From positions 1-32,713 of the forward strand of contig JAKFVC010000197.1 of the NCBI GenBank assembly GCA_021732415.1: a stretch of DNA of 32,713 bases, given 5' to 3'. The DNA comes from Planctomycetaceae bacterium. Lineage in GTDB: Bacteria; Planctomycetota; Planctomycetia; Planctomycetales; Planctomycetaceae. Shown one piece after another: positions 9,026 through 17,069 of the stretch. Each line of letters starts with the position of its first letter. Positions within the stretch are counted from its first letter, which is position 1. A program made the translations under genes and the position numbers. A model generated the notes under the pieces. It saw only the letters and a list, made by a program, of their open reading frames with translations. It searched no databases and was not told the origin of the DNA.

Positions 9026-10015
9026 TTAAACTAAAACCGATGCCAGCAGTGCTCCGACCGCTTGACGGACCAATTCCTTCTCTGTGCCAACTTCCGGCGA
9101 ATAGCCGACCACATCGCCAGCGGCACAGATTGAATCGGTCCACGTACGAAGTTCCGCACCGCACCACAACCGGCCGCAGTCGTCGGCGCTCAGTTCCGCG
9201 TTTTCGAGTTGCAGGTCGTCCGTTCGACCGTGGCGACCCGTCGCCAGCCAGACACTTTCGGTCTCCAGGCGACGACCGGACTCCAGCGTGATCTCAACCC
9301 GGCGACCGGACTTCAGGCCGATAACGTCCTCGCCACATTCAAAACTCACCCCCAACTCATCCGCCTGACTTCTCAGATCGCTGATCTCTTCATCATTCTG
9401 GAGAGACTCCTCACTCCGACCATCGATCACGCACACTTTGACTCCCCACCAAGCCAGCAGGCAAGCGGCTCGCAACCCGGTGATCCCGGCTCCGACAACG
9501 CACGCCTCACGCGGCAGCGCGGTGGCATCCAGCAATCGAGCCGCATCGGACACGTTCGGCAAGTCTTCGCTCGCAAACCGCGGTCGCAGGGAAACGGTCC
9601 CAGTGGCAATCAACATCTGCGGAGCTTGTAATTCCACCGAGTTGGCACCAGCGACGGACACGGTCTCCGTGCCTGTCAGCACGGGTGAACCGACCCAAAT
9701 CTGACCGCCTGCCGCCAACAGTTGATCATGGTACAGATCGATCTCTCGCTGCCACGTGGCCTTCGCGTACCCGGCAAACCGGCACCATCCCGCGGCATCG
9801 GCGAGTCGCAATGCGGTTTGCTTCGCCGTTCGCAACAGCGGCCAATCGGCACAGGCGTCGTTCAAGACGTCGGCGGGAATCTGACGCAGATCGCTCTGTG
9901 GAACATCAGAGGAGGGCAGGGCAACCAGACCGACCTTGTGGCCCAACTGTGCCGCGGTAACCGCACCCTGCCAGCCGGCAGAACTGTCACCAATGACCAG
10001 AAGATCCAAGTCCAT
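9026..10015 (-). CDS. FAD/NAD(P)-binding oxidoreductase, SthA-like but short
   Basis: A 329-residue protein of the pyridine nucleotide-disulfide oxidoreductase superfamily, cytoplasmic. The FAD-binding start is LLVIGDSSAGWQGA at 5-18, the NAD(P) site is VVGAGITGLRAA at 173-184, and the second FAD motif is SICAAGDVVG at 295-304. The arrangement is closest to soluble transhydrogenase SthA-type proteins. It ends just after the AAGD motif region, so the usual C-terminal dimerisation domain of about 110 residues is missing, and no CxxxxC redox pair is seen near residues 40-50. It is therefore unlikely to be a dithiol reductase; the substrate is unknown. ATG at 10015 is preferred over a TTG 30 bases upstream because AGGGG lies 8 bases before it. 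Confidence 0.8.
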   Translation of the reverse strand: MDLDLLVIGDSSAGWQGAVTAAQLGHKVGLVALPSSDVPQSDLRQIPADVLNDACADWPLLRTAKQTALRLADAAGWCRFAGYAKATWQREIDLYHDQLLAAGGQIWVGSPVLTGTETVSVAGANSVELQAPQMLIATGTVSLRPRFASEDLPNVSDAARLLDATALPREACVVGAGITGLRAACLLAWWGVKVCVIDGRSEESLQNDEEISDLRSQADELGVSFECGEDVIGLKSGRRVEITLESGRRLETESVWLATGRHGRTDDLQLENAELSADDCGRLWCGAELRTWTDSICAAGDVVGYSPEVGTEKELVRQAVGALLASVLV

Positions 10016-10488
10016 GTTGATACCCCTAACCAATCCACCCCGCAAATTCCTCGCTCAGTCCCTGATCCCACCGGTTACGATCCTCCGCAACTCACTGAGG
10101 GTTAACATCGGTAGCGTTGGCAAGATGTTCCGCTTGATACTGATTGCTAAACGGCAAAAGTTAAGAGGAGGGGCGAAAAGCTGACGGTCAAACTGAGATT
10201 GCTCTGTTTGCCAATAATTCCGACAATCCCGCCGGTTAGGAGTCTGCGGTCGTGTTTGAGATGGGAGGGCGCAGTGCAGAGGCGTTGCGGTGATAGTGAT
10301 TGTGAGAGGCGTGCGACTCGGAAGTGTTTTCAACCAGAATCTGGCGACAAACCGGCTGAGGTTCGCATTCTTCCTGAGTCGATGTAGACAACTGGCCATG
10401 TCGTCGAAGTTGTCGGGCTGTAACAACAGTCCGTCACTTCCAGTTTTGCGTGAAATAGCCTCGAAATTCAGACAAAACGGGCAGTGTT
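10016..10488. other. Intergenic region between divergent genes, no clear gene
   Basis: About 470 bases separate the divergent oxidoreductase and GlmU-like genes. It must carry both promoters, but no convincing -35/-10 pair stands out. A 123-codon minus-strand frame at 10055-10426 has an Arg/Thr/Pro-rich translation without recognisable features and is not called as a gene. No strong inverted repeat was seen, unlike in most other gaps of this window. Confidence 0.5.
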
Positions 10489-11772
10489 ATGCGGGTCGCA
10501 TTTTTCGAAGATCGGCTGGCCACGGACTTCGGTTCGCTTGCGCTGACGCGGCCCATCTTTGAGCTCGTGTGCGGTCACTACAGCCTGCGCGAACGGTTGA
10601 TCCGGCACTGGGAAATTGATGACTGGGGTGCGTTCGTCCGGAATTACCTGGCCGACGTCTACCACGAACAACACCCAGAAGCGCACGTCAATGACCTCGA
10701 TTGGCTGACCGGCGACGTGACTCTGCTGATTAATGGCCGCTGGCTGCCAGATCCCAAATCGCTGGATGAGCTTGATTTCCAGTCGATCGGCATGTGCGGC
10801 GAAACCCCAGTTTATGTCGTGTTGACCGCCGAAGAGGCGCTGCATCTATGCGACGGAACTTGGGAAACGACGCTGCGACAAGTGGCCTCAGCGCGGCGCC
10901 AAGTGCCGGCGGGCGGCCGAGTCTTCCGTTATCCCTGGGATTTGATCGAGCACAACCCGACCCAGATCCGGCATGATTTCGAATTGAGTGGCTGCGGAAA
11001 TGTCCTTCCCGAAGCACATCCGCAGGTCGCGTGTATGGGTCCGCCGGAATGGATTCATATCCGGCCCTCAGTGCAGATTGATCCATTCGTGGTCATTGAC
11101 GCGAGAAATGGTCCGGTCAGCGTCGACGACGGAGCCGTGCTGCAACCCTTTACGCGACTCGAGGGTCCCTGTCACATTGGGCGAGAAACTCAGCTTTTCC
11201 GTGCGAATATCAAGGCCGGAACAACGTTGGGGCCCGTGTGCCGTGTCGGCGGTGAAATCGAAGCCGCGATCATGATCGGCTACTCGAATAAGTACCACGA
11301 CGGCTTTCTGGGCCACAGTTACGTGGGGGCCTGGTGCAATCTCGGGGCGAATACGCTGAGTAGTGATTTGAAAGTCGATTATTCGCCTGTGCGAGTTCCC
11401 TTAAACGGAATCAGTGTGGATACCGGCTTGAAGAAAATCGGCTGCTATATCGGCGACTTCACAAAAACCGGGATCGGTGCTCTCTTTAATACGGGCACTT
11501 CCATTGGGATGATGGCACTCGTGCTCCCTTCTGGCGACTATGCACCTCGCTACGTCCCCTCTTTTTGCGGCGTACGCGGCGGCGAATTGACCCCGGGCCT
11601 GCCGTTTGAACGCTGGCTCGACACAGTTCGCGCGACTCTTGAGCGACGCGGCGCGGAGATGACTTCTACGCAAGAACGGCTTTATCGTTACCTGCTGCAA
11701 GCCACCAAGCGCGACCGCGACGAAGCCTCCTTAAGATATCAAGGTGGCCGGGGTGCAGTTTCGATAACGTAG
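10489..11772 (+). CDS. GlmU-like sugar nucleotidyltransferase with left-handed beta-helix domain
   Basis: A 427-residue protein of the alternative GlmU-like family (NTP_transf_4 N-terminus plus hexapeptide repeats). The N-terminus MRVAFFEDRL... with LALTRPIFELVCGHYSLRER matches the family signature in which a TRP motif follows a short beta strand. Residues about 190-370 carry hexapeptide-type turns (VVIDARNGPVSVDDGAVLQP, HIGRETQLFRANIKAGTTLG, GCYIGDFTKTGIGALFNTGT). Family members are expected to make a nucleotide sugar, possibly UDP-GlcNAc from GlcN-1-P, but the classical GlmU loop LxAGxGTRM is absent, so activity is inferred. ATG at 10489 has only a weak ribosome site (ACGGG). It stands alone, with gaps on both sides. 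Confidence 0.82.
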   Translation: MRVAFFEDRLATDFGSLALTRPIFELVCGHYSLRERLIRHWEIDDWGAFVRNYLADVYHEQHPEAHVNDLDWLTGDVTLLINGRWLPDPKSLDELDFQSIGMCGETPVYVVLTAEEALHLCDGTWETTLRQVASARRQVPAGGRVFRYPWDLIEHNPTQIRHDFELSGCGNVLPEAHPQVACMGPPEWIHIRPSVQIDPFVVIDARNGPVSVDDGAVLQPFTRLEGPCHIGRETQLFRANIKAGTTLGPVCRVGGEIEAAIMIGYSNKYHDGFLGHSYVGAWCNLGANTLSSDLKVDYSPVRVPLNGISVDTGLKKIGCYIGDFTKTGIGALFNTGTSIGMMALVLPSGDYAPRYVPSFCGVRGGELTPGLPFERWLDTVRATLERRGAEMTSTQERLYRYLLQATKRDRDEASLRYQGGRGAVSIT

Positions 11773-12116
11773 GGCCAGACCACTCGCTCAGTGTTCGAAG
11801 CACACTTATCCAACTCACAGCACAAACGAGTGCATTGCCTCCAAAATCGTGTCTAGGATGAACTTGCGCTTCAAGATCGCATTGAGGTGCTAACCTCCTG
11901 TCGCACAAGGAGCAACAGCCTTAAACTAGACCTAACTTTCTCAAATTGACAGTTGCGAAAATCAACTTCAGACGACATATCTTCCGCAGTCGACTCGATC
12001 GTTTCAGTCGCGTAATCGGTAACGATCGGAATTTTAGTTAGACGATACATCCATCGCACTCGAGGACTTTTTGCCAAAGTTTCTCTAGCTTATCAGGGCA
12101 GGAGCAGGTCAGCACC
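11773..12116. other. Intergenic region, no gene seen
   Basis: A 344-base AT-richer gap before the Tat-exported protein gene. No repeat family seen elsewhere in the window occurs here, and no long hairpin was found. AGGAG at 12100-12104 is a ribosome site candidate for the following gene, 12 bases from its ATG. A TTGACA lies near 11945 but lacks a well-placed -10 partner. Confidence 0.45.
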
Positions 12117-13328
12117 ATGAGTTTGTCGCGTCGCGAATGGATCAGGACTGTTGGAACGGCAACGTGTTTCTCGCTGTTGGGTGGCTTCGCGATGGGTCAG
12201 GACGCCACGGCCCCCGCGCCGGCTCCCGAAGGCATCAAACCGGCCGGAAACACGGATCCTTTATTTGATAAAGTCGATCAGGCCATCGCGATTACAGCCA
12301 AGCGTCAACTGATTGTCGGCCTGCATTCTCCCTGGCAAGTGGTGCATGGTGTGCTGGCGCTGCGCCAGGACATGATGATGAAAAAGCCCGGCGGGGGTGA
12401 AATCTCCGGGATCGACTGGATGGCCAGCGGTGCTCTGTGGAAGGGCGATACCATCTTCAAGGTCACCCAGCATGGCGGACAGGGGCACCCCTTCAGCGCC
12501 AAGTATGACTTCGAAGGGCACCCCACGCAGTTCCTCGGTTACATGTGCGAAGCCGATATGCCGTTGGACTTCGAGTTCCAGGCCGGCCCGAAAAAAGTGA
12601 CTGTTGCCGACATCATCAACGATGCCAAGATGACGATCTCCGAAGGCCCGGAAGTGACCTGGACCCTGTGGGCTCTGTCGCACTATCTGGAATCAGATGC
12701 GACGTGGATGAACGCCAAGGGCGAACCGTGGAGCATCGAACGCATGGTGCGGATCGAGCACCAGCAATCCGTCCTCAACAGTGCCTGCGGTGGGACTCAC
12801 GGACTCTATGCCCTGGCGTACTCGCGAAATAAGCGTCTCGCTCAGAAGTTGCCGCTGACTGGTTCGTGGGTCTTCGCCGACATGAAGGTCAAACGCTACA
12901 TTCAGGAAGCCAAAGCCCTGCAGAATCGGGACGGTTCATTCTCATCCGCCTACTTCCGCGGCCCCGAAACGAACAGTGACTTTACCAAGCGGATTCCGGC
13001 GAACGGCCATACGCTCGAGTTCCTGATGTGTGCCCTGCCGGAAAACGAACTCAAGCAACCCTGGGTCCGCCGCGGTGTGGAATCAGTCGCGCAGGATCTG
13101 ATCGACAACCGGAAGACCCCGTGCGATTGCGGCCCTCTCTTCCATGCGTTGCACGCGTTGAAGATGTTCAATTATCGAGCCAATCCGCAAGTGAAAAACT
13201 ACTCGGATCGGCCGCCGGTGCAAGTCGTCAAAGACAGCGAGAAGGCCGCGACGACGGTTGCTCCCCCGCCGCCCGCGATGCCCGAAGACGTGATTACAGC
13301 CGACCCGGGAAAGACCACCCGGAACTAG
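12117..13328 (+). CDS. Tat-exported protein of unknown function, alpha/alpha-toroid-like
   Basis: A 403-residue protein with an N-terminal twin-arginine signal (SRREWIRTVG at 4-13, a hydrophobic stretch, then AMGQ). The mature part is largely helical with short motifs: SPWQVVHGVLALRQD, EGPEVTWTLWALSHYL, SACGGTHGLYALAY, GHTLEFLMCALP and CDCGPLFHALHALKMF. The regular spacing of helices ending in small, His- or Cys-containing turns recalls the alpha/alpha toroid of prenyltransferase/terpene cyclase-like proteins, and similar proteins occur widely in planctomycetes under uninformative names. No catalytic DxDD motif is visible. Conserved-looking His and Cys residues could bind metal; this is inference. 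The C-terminus is Pro/Ala-rich and probably unstructured. An inverted repeat at 13349-13378 follows the stop. Confidence 0.7.
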   Translation: MSLSRREWIRTVGTATCFSLLGGFAMGQDATAPAPAPEGIKPAGNTDPLFDKVDQAIAITAKRQLIVGLHSPWQVVHGVLALRQDMMMKKPGGGEISGIDWMASGALWKGDTIFKVTQHGGQGHPFSAKYDFEGHPTQFLGYMCEADMPLDFEFQAGPKKVTVADIINDAKMTISEGPEVTWTLWALSHYLESDATWMNAKGEPWSIERMVRIEHQQSVLNSACGGTHGLYALAYSRNKRLAQKLPLTGSWVFADMKVKRYIQEAKALQNRDGSFSSAYFRGPETNSDFTKRIPANGHTLEFLMCALPENELKQPWVRRGVESVAQDLIDNRKTPCDCGPLFHALHALKMFNYRANPQVKNYSDRPPVQVVKDSEKAATTVAPPPPAMPEDVITADPGKTTRN

Positions 13329-13348
13329 AGTCGCAGCAACCGATTTTT

Positions 13349-13378
13349 TGTAGGCCGGACAGGATTGTCCGGCCTACA
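13349..13378. terminator. Perfect 13-bp hairpin after Tat-protein gene
   Basis: TGTAGGCCGGACA, a GGAT loop, then TGTCCGGCCTACA: a perfect stem of 13 pairs, 20 bases after the upstream stop codon. There is a T-run before it (GATTTTTT) but none after, so rho-independent termination in the plus direction is weak by the usual rule; on the minus strand the T-run appears as A's before transcription enters the hairpin. Its sequence also resembles dispersed GGCCGGACA-type intergenic repeats. Confidence 0.6.
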
Positions 13379-13454
13379 TCTCTTTGGGGCCACTTGGAAG
13401 CACGCTGACTGATATCGCTATAATCAGTCAACACTTCTCCAAGGGCCTGCATGT

Positions 13455-14969
13455 ATGCGTCGATTGCTCGTCGGTATCCTCTGCCTCGTGGCGTCCAACT
13501 CCCATTGCGAGTTGCAGGCGGCCGAGCCGTACTTTCAGATTCGCGTCGTTGATGCAGCCACCGGCCGAGGCGTGCCGCTGGTCGAACTGGAAACCGTCAA
13601 CAACATTCGACTGGTGACCGATAGCGCTGGAAATATCGCGTTCCACGAACCGGGGCTCGCTGGTCACGAAGTCTTCTTCCACGTTCGCAGCCACGGTTAC
13701 GAATACCCCGCTGATGGGTTTGGAATCCGGGGAATCCGCCTGAAAATCACGCCGGGTGGCGCGTCGACAATCAAACTTCCCAGGCGAAACATCGCCGAGC
13801 GACTCTATCGCATTACCGGCGGTGGCATCTATCGTGACACCGTGTTGCTGGGTGAGAAACCGCCGATCTCCGAACCTGTGTTGAATGCCCAGGTGGTGGG
13901 GTCGGATAGCGTCGTGAATGCCGTCTATCGCGGTCGGCTGTACTGGTTCTGGGGCGACACCAATCGGCCTGGTTATCCGCTCGGCAATTTCCACGTTCCA
14001 GGTGCTACATCGCGACTACCGGCCGACGGCGGTCTCGATCCTGCACAGGGAATTAACCTGGAGTATTTCAAAGCGGCCGATGGCTTTGCCAAGCCCACCG
14101 CCAAGATGCCCGGCAATGGTCCAACCTGGATCTTCGGCCTGACTGTCTTGAAAAACGACGACGGACAACCTGAGCTCTGGACGGGATATTCCAAGATCGA
14201 GCCACCCCTTAAGGTTTACGCTCGGGGAGTTGCCCGGTTCAACGATCAGACTTCCGAATTCGAAAACAGCGTGACGTTCGATCCGTTGCCGGTGCTCTAT
14301 GCCGAAGGCCAGACACTCACCGTACGCACTGGTGATTCGGATCATGTCTATTTCTGCACTCCCTTTCCCCTGGTTCGAGTCCTGGCGACTCCCGCCGCGT
14401 TTCGCGATCCGTCTCAATACGAAGCCTATACGTGTCTCAAGACGGGAAGCAGCATCGAGCAGCCGCAAATCGATCGGGACGCTGCGGGAAAAGCTCAATA
14501 CTCGTGGAAACGCCAGACACCTGCAGTCGGTCCCAGCGAACAACGGAAACTTATTGAATCTGGCGTCCTGAAATCATCCGAGGCCCACTTGCAACTTCGT
14601 GATCGAGACACGGGAAAAGCCATTCTCGCTCATACCGGCAGCGTCAATTGGAATGCGTACCGCAAGCGTTGGATCATGCTGTTTGTGGAACTCGGCGGAA
14701 CATCGCAACTGGGAGAAATGTGGTACTCCGAGGCGGACTCACATGTGGGGCCGTGGACCACCGCGGTCAAAGTGGCCTCCCATGATCGCTACTCTTTTTA
14801 CAATCCGAAGCAGCATCCGTATTTCGATCAGGAGAGGGGCCGCTTCATCTATTTCGAGGGAACCTACACGCATTCCTTCTCGGGGAATGACGTGCAGACT
14901 CCGCGCTACGACTACAACCAGATCCTCTATCGACTGGATTTGGCTGATCCCAGGCTGTCGCTTCCATAA
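13455..14969 (+). CDS. Exported beta-propeller-like protein with N-terminal regulatory-like beta domain
   Basis: A 504-residue exported protein. Residues 1-23 are a signal peptide (RRLLVGILCLVASNS, cleavage likely after LQAA). Residues about 26-110 (FQIRVVDAATGRGVPLVELET... TDSAGNIAFHEPG) look like a carboxypeptidase-regulatory-like/transthyretin-like beta sandwich. The remainder is beta-rich with repeated Trp/Gly/Asp turns (YWFWGDTNRPG, WIFGLTVLKNDDG, ELWTGYSKIE, VNWNAYRKRWIM, YNPKQHPYFD), as in five-bladed beta propellers of glycoside hydrolase-like and DUF4185-like proteins. No catalytic acids can be assigned with confidence. Neighbours are separated by more than 100 bases, so it is probably transcribed alone. 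Possibly involved in polysaccharide binding or breakdown; this is inference. Confidence 0.65.
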   Translation: MRRLLVGILCLVASNSHCELQAAEPYFQIRVVDAATGRGVPLVELETVNNIRLVTDSAGNIAFHEPGLAGHEVFFHVRSHGYEYPADGFGIRGIRLKITPGGASTIKLPRRNIAERLYRITGGGIYRDTVLLGEKPPISEPVLNAQVVGSDSVVNAVYRGRLYWFWGDTNRPGYPLGNFHVPGATSRLPADGGLDPAQGINLEYFKAADGFAKPTAKMPGNGPTWIFGLTVLKNDDGQPELWTGYSKIEPPLKVYARGVARFNDQTSEFENSVTFDPLPVLYAEGQTLTVRTGDSDHVYFCTPFPLVRVLATPAAFRDPSQYEAYTCLKTGSSIEQPQIDRDAAGKAQYSWKRQTPAVGPSEQRKLIESGVLKSSEAHLQLRDRDTGKAILAHTGSVNWNAYRKRWIMLFVELGGTSQLGEMWYSEADSHVGPWTTAVKVASHDRYSFYNPKQHPYFDQERGRFIYFEGTYTHSFSGNDVQTPRYDYNQILYRLDLADPRLSLP

Positions 14970-15347
14970 CGCTGTAACCATTCTTTGGTGGGCAGTCGTT
15001 TTGAGATTCGGGGAGGCTGTGTCACAGGGAAACACAGATTTGCCGTCCATGGTCGCCCCCGTTGGGCTCGTCCCAACGGAGCGCTGACTGGCCAGCTACT
15101 AATGAGAAACGTTTTTGATCCTCAACGCGTGGTCTCCGATGCCCCCTGCCGCCGTGAGCGAACCGTGGTCACAGCAGCGACTGGCGGGCGGCAGGGGGCA
15201 TCGGAGACGTAAAGGTTGAGAGCGCTGCAAAACTCACTCTTCGGTAGCTGACCAGTCAGCGCTCCGTTGGGGCAAGCCCAAACGGGGGCGGTTTCAAAAC
15301 GCGCCCACCAGATAACGGTTGCGTCGTTTCGATAACGGACAGGCAAG
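14970..15347. other. Intergenic region dominated by a nested inverted repeat
   Basis: The 378-base gap holds the inverted duplication at 15054-15290, described separately, flanked by short unique sequence. Several small open frames run through it only because the repeat is GC-rich; none has a ribosome site or recognisable product. Confidence 0.6.
15054..15290. repeat. Inverted pair of a roughly 100-bp intergenic repeat
   Basis: The outer arms CGCCCCCGTTGGGCTCGTCC and GGAGCGCTGACTGGCCAGCTAC at 15054-15097 are matched in reverse complement at 15244-15290 with a few substitutions. The inner arms GTCTCCGATGCCCCCTGCCG (15132-15151) and CGGCAGGGGGCATCGGAGAC (15189-15208) match perfectly. The segment between outer and inner arms differs on the two sides. 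The centre is about 37 bases. A transcript could fold into one long stem with an internal bulge. It separates two plus-strand genes. Confidence 0.8.
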
Positions 15348-16364
15348 ATGCCTATCCTACGACTCGCTCACATGCGACAATCAGTGAACACTTCTTCGTC
15401 CTCGGGAGACACCAAATTGACTCGCTACGCTTGGGATATCGCGCTGGTCGGCATGATCACGGCGGCTGTGGCGTGGGGGTCGTTCAAGCCGAAGGTCGCT
15501 CCAACAGAAGCCAAACCGGCTGCCGCGCGGTCCGTCAACACCATCGATCAATTAAAGGACTCAGTTAAGCGGCTGCGACCGTTGCAAACACCGCTCGGCA
15601 AACCGCAACCAGGCGATTGGCTGGCGGAACACAAAGAGGATGGTCAGACCTTCGAGCAATTTCTCGTGCGTCGTCCCGCGCCTGCTTCCAGTGAATTGAC
15701 GACACTCTACATTCAGCCCATTGGCGATTTTGGGAAGACTCAACAAGAACTCATCGCGACGACAGCCCGCTGCCTCGGCCTGTTTTATAGTCGTCCCGTT
15801 AAGACGCTCCCCGCGATTGGGCTCGAAGCCATTCCGGAAGATGCCCAGCGGATCAATGACAATACTCGGGAAACGCAGATCCTCAGCACGTATGTGCTCG
15901 ACACGGTGCTCAAGCCCAAGCGTCCCAAAGATGCGCTGGCGGTGCTGGCGTTGTCGGCTGAAGATCTCTGGCCGGGGAAGGGCTGGAATTATGTCTTCGG
16001 CCAGGCATCTTTGTCGGAGCGAGTTGGAGTCTGGTCGATCAAGCGTTTCGGGGATCCCGACGAGAGCCCCGAGGCCTTTCAATTGTGCCAGGCACGTACG
16101 CTGGGAACTGCCCTTCATGAAACGGGGCACATGCTGGGGATCTCTCATTGCAAGGCGTGGCGTTGCGGAATGAACGGCAGTAACAGCCTGGAAGAAGGCG
16201 ATCGCAGCCCGCTCCATTTTTGCGCCGAATGTCAGCCAAAGGTCTGGTGGAGCTGCAATGTCGAACCTCAGAAGCACCTTGCAGGAATGGTCGATTTTTC
16301 GAAGGCGCAGAAACTGGAAGAGTCCGCGCAGTATTGGCAGCGTGCGTTGGAGGCATTGAAGTAG
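15348..16364 (+). CDS. Membrane-anchored archaemetzincin-like metalloprotease (M54)
   Basis: A 338-residue zinc metalloprotease candidate. Residues 257-267 read HETGHMLGISH, the HExxHxxGxxH zinc site of metzincins, directly followed by C268, C273, M275 and the pair C292/C295. This reproduces the archaemetzincin signature HExxHxxGxxHCx4CxM...CxxC, with 16 residues instead of 17 between Met and the last CxxC. That motif binds a catalytic zinc and a second structural zinc. A single hydrophobic segment at about 27-46 suggests an N-terminal membrane anchor with the catalytic domain outside, or an uncleaved signal. The start could be ATG 15348 or ATG 15372; both keep the anchor. It is followed by a hairpin pair and a convergent gene. 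Substrate unknown. Confidence 0.85.
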   Translation: MPILRLAHMRQSVNTSSSSGDTKLTRYAWDIALVGMITAAVAWGSFKPKVAPTEAKPAAARSVNTIDQLKDSVKRLRPLQTPLGKPQPGDWLAEHKEDGQTFEQFLVRRPAPASSELTTLYIQPIGDFGKTQQELIATTARCLGLFYSRPVKTLPAIGLEAIPEDAQRINDNTRETQILSTYVLDTVLKPKRPKDALAVLALSAEDLWPGKGWNYVFGQASLSERVGVWSIKRFGDPDESPEAFQLCQARTLGTALHETGHMLGISHCKAWRCGMNGSNSLEEGDRSPLHFCAECQPKVWWSCNVEPQKHLAGMVDFSKAQKLEESAQYWQRALEALK

Positions 16365-16372
16365 CGAGGTAT

Positions 16373-16525
16373 CGTGGGACGGGTCTCCAGGCCCGTCCGT
16401 CCCCTGCCTGGTGAGCGGACTGGCGCTAGCCACCGGTTCTGCAGTGTGACGTCCAAACCGAAAAACCGGCGGCTAGCGCCGTGCCGTGCATCTTGGGACG
16501 GACGGGCCTGGAGACCCGTCCCACG
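16373..16525. repeat. Nested inverted repeats between convergent genes
   Basis: The outer arms are perfect over 31 bases: 16373-16403 (starting CGTGGGACGGGTCTCCAGGC) and 16495-16525 (its reverse complement). The inner arms GGCGCTAGCCACCGGTT (16422-16438) and AACCGGCGGCTAGCGCC (16464-16480) match with one mismatch. Two different repeat units are thus nested around a centre near 16450. The outer unit recurs at 20022-20049. The location between two convergent stop codons fits a bidirectional terminator-like role. Confidence 0.85.
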
Positions 16526-16562
16526 GTTTCTCCGCCCGACTCTGGAGAGTCAGGCTACAGGA

Positions 16563-17069
16563 TTACCACGGCATCTCGACAATCGCCCATTGGCCAAAGT
16601 TCTCTTCCACTTCGACTCGCAGTCCGGTCAGCGGGTGCGTGTGATGCGGTTTGATCATGTCCCGCAGGCGATGAGCGATCCACTCCGCGATCCGCTCGGC
16701 GGTCGTGTTGGCCACCGGTAGCAGTACGCAATCTTCGCGGGGAAAGACCCAGCGTCGGTCCTCAAATCGCACTTCGACTTCGCGTTCAGTGCTGGTGACA
16801 TGAATCGCCGGATGCTGGGTCGGCAGCAGCATGTGATGGTCGAGTTCCAGCACGATTTTCTGCAAGTTATCTCGCAATGCAATGAAATCGAACACATACT
16901 GGTTCTCATCAAGCGGCCCGGAGACCTCAACGGCCGTCCGCCAATTGTGACCGTGCAGACGCTCGCAGATATTGCCGTTAAACGTAATGAAATGAGCCGC
17001 ACTGAAGACGAGATGATCTTTCGTCACGCGAACACGGAACTGAGGCGACACGGCAGCGGATTCTGACAT
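16563..17069 (-). CDS. queD: 6-carboxytetrahydropterin synthase / 6-pyruvoyl-tetrahydropterin synthase family
   Basis: A 168-residue cytoplasmic enzyme of the tunnel-fold PTPS/QueD family. Zinc ligands are visible as His26 (FSAAHF), His39 and His41 (LHGHNW). Cys35 lies in Cx3HGH, the pattern of QueD proteins, which convert dihydroneopterin triphosphate to 6-carboxy-tetrahydropterin for queuosine/preQ0 synthesis. DFIALRDNL and ELDHHMLLP follow, giving the Asp/His of the catalytic relay, and a Glu-rich VEVEENFGQW near the end supplies the substrate-anchoring Glu. At 168 residues it is longer than E. coli QueD (about 120), with an insertion around residues 90-115. No other queuosine gene is adjacent, so a role in tetrahydropterin synthesis remains possible. 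Confidence 0.85.
   Translation of the reverse strand: MSESAAVSPQFRVRVTKDHLVFSAAHFITFNGNICERLHGHNWRTAVEVSGPLDENQYVFDFIALRDNLQKIVLELDHHMLLPTQHPAIHVTSTEREVEVRFEDRRWVFPREDCVLLPVANTTAERIAEWIAHRLRDMIKPHHTHPLTGLRVEVEENFGQWAIVEMPW

Noticed and set aside
10055-10426. A 123-codon minus-strand frame upstream of the oxidoreductase gene
   Set aside because: It lies in a true gap, so it was considered, but the translation (Arg, Thr and Pro-rich) has no domain and no visible ribosome site. Kept as non-coding.
12117-13328. A true terpene/squalene-hopene cyclase
   Set aside because: No DxDD motif or QW repeats are seen and the protein carries a Tat export signal; only a general toroid-like helical pattern remains.
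15054-15290. The inverted duplication as a miniature transposable element (MITE)
   Set aside because: No flanking target-site duplication could be made out and the arms consist of two separate modules, so a mobile element cannot be supported from one copy.
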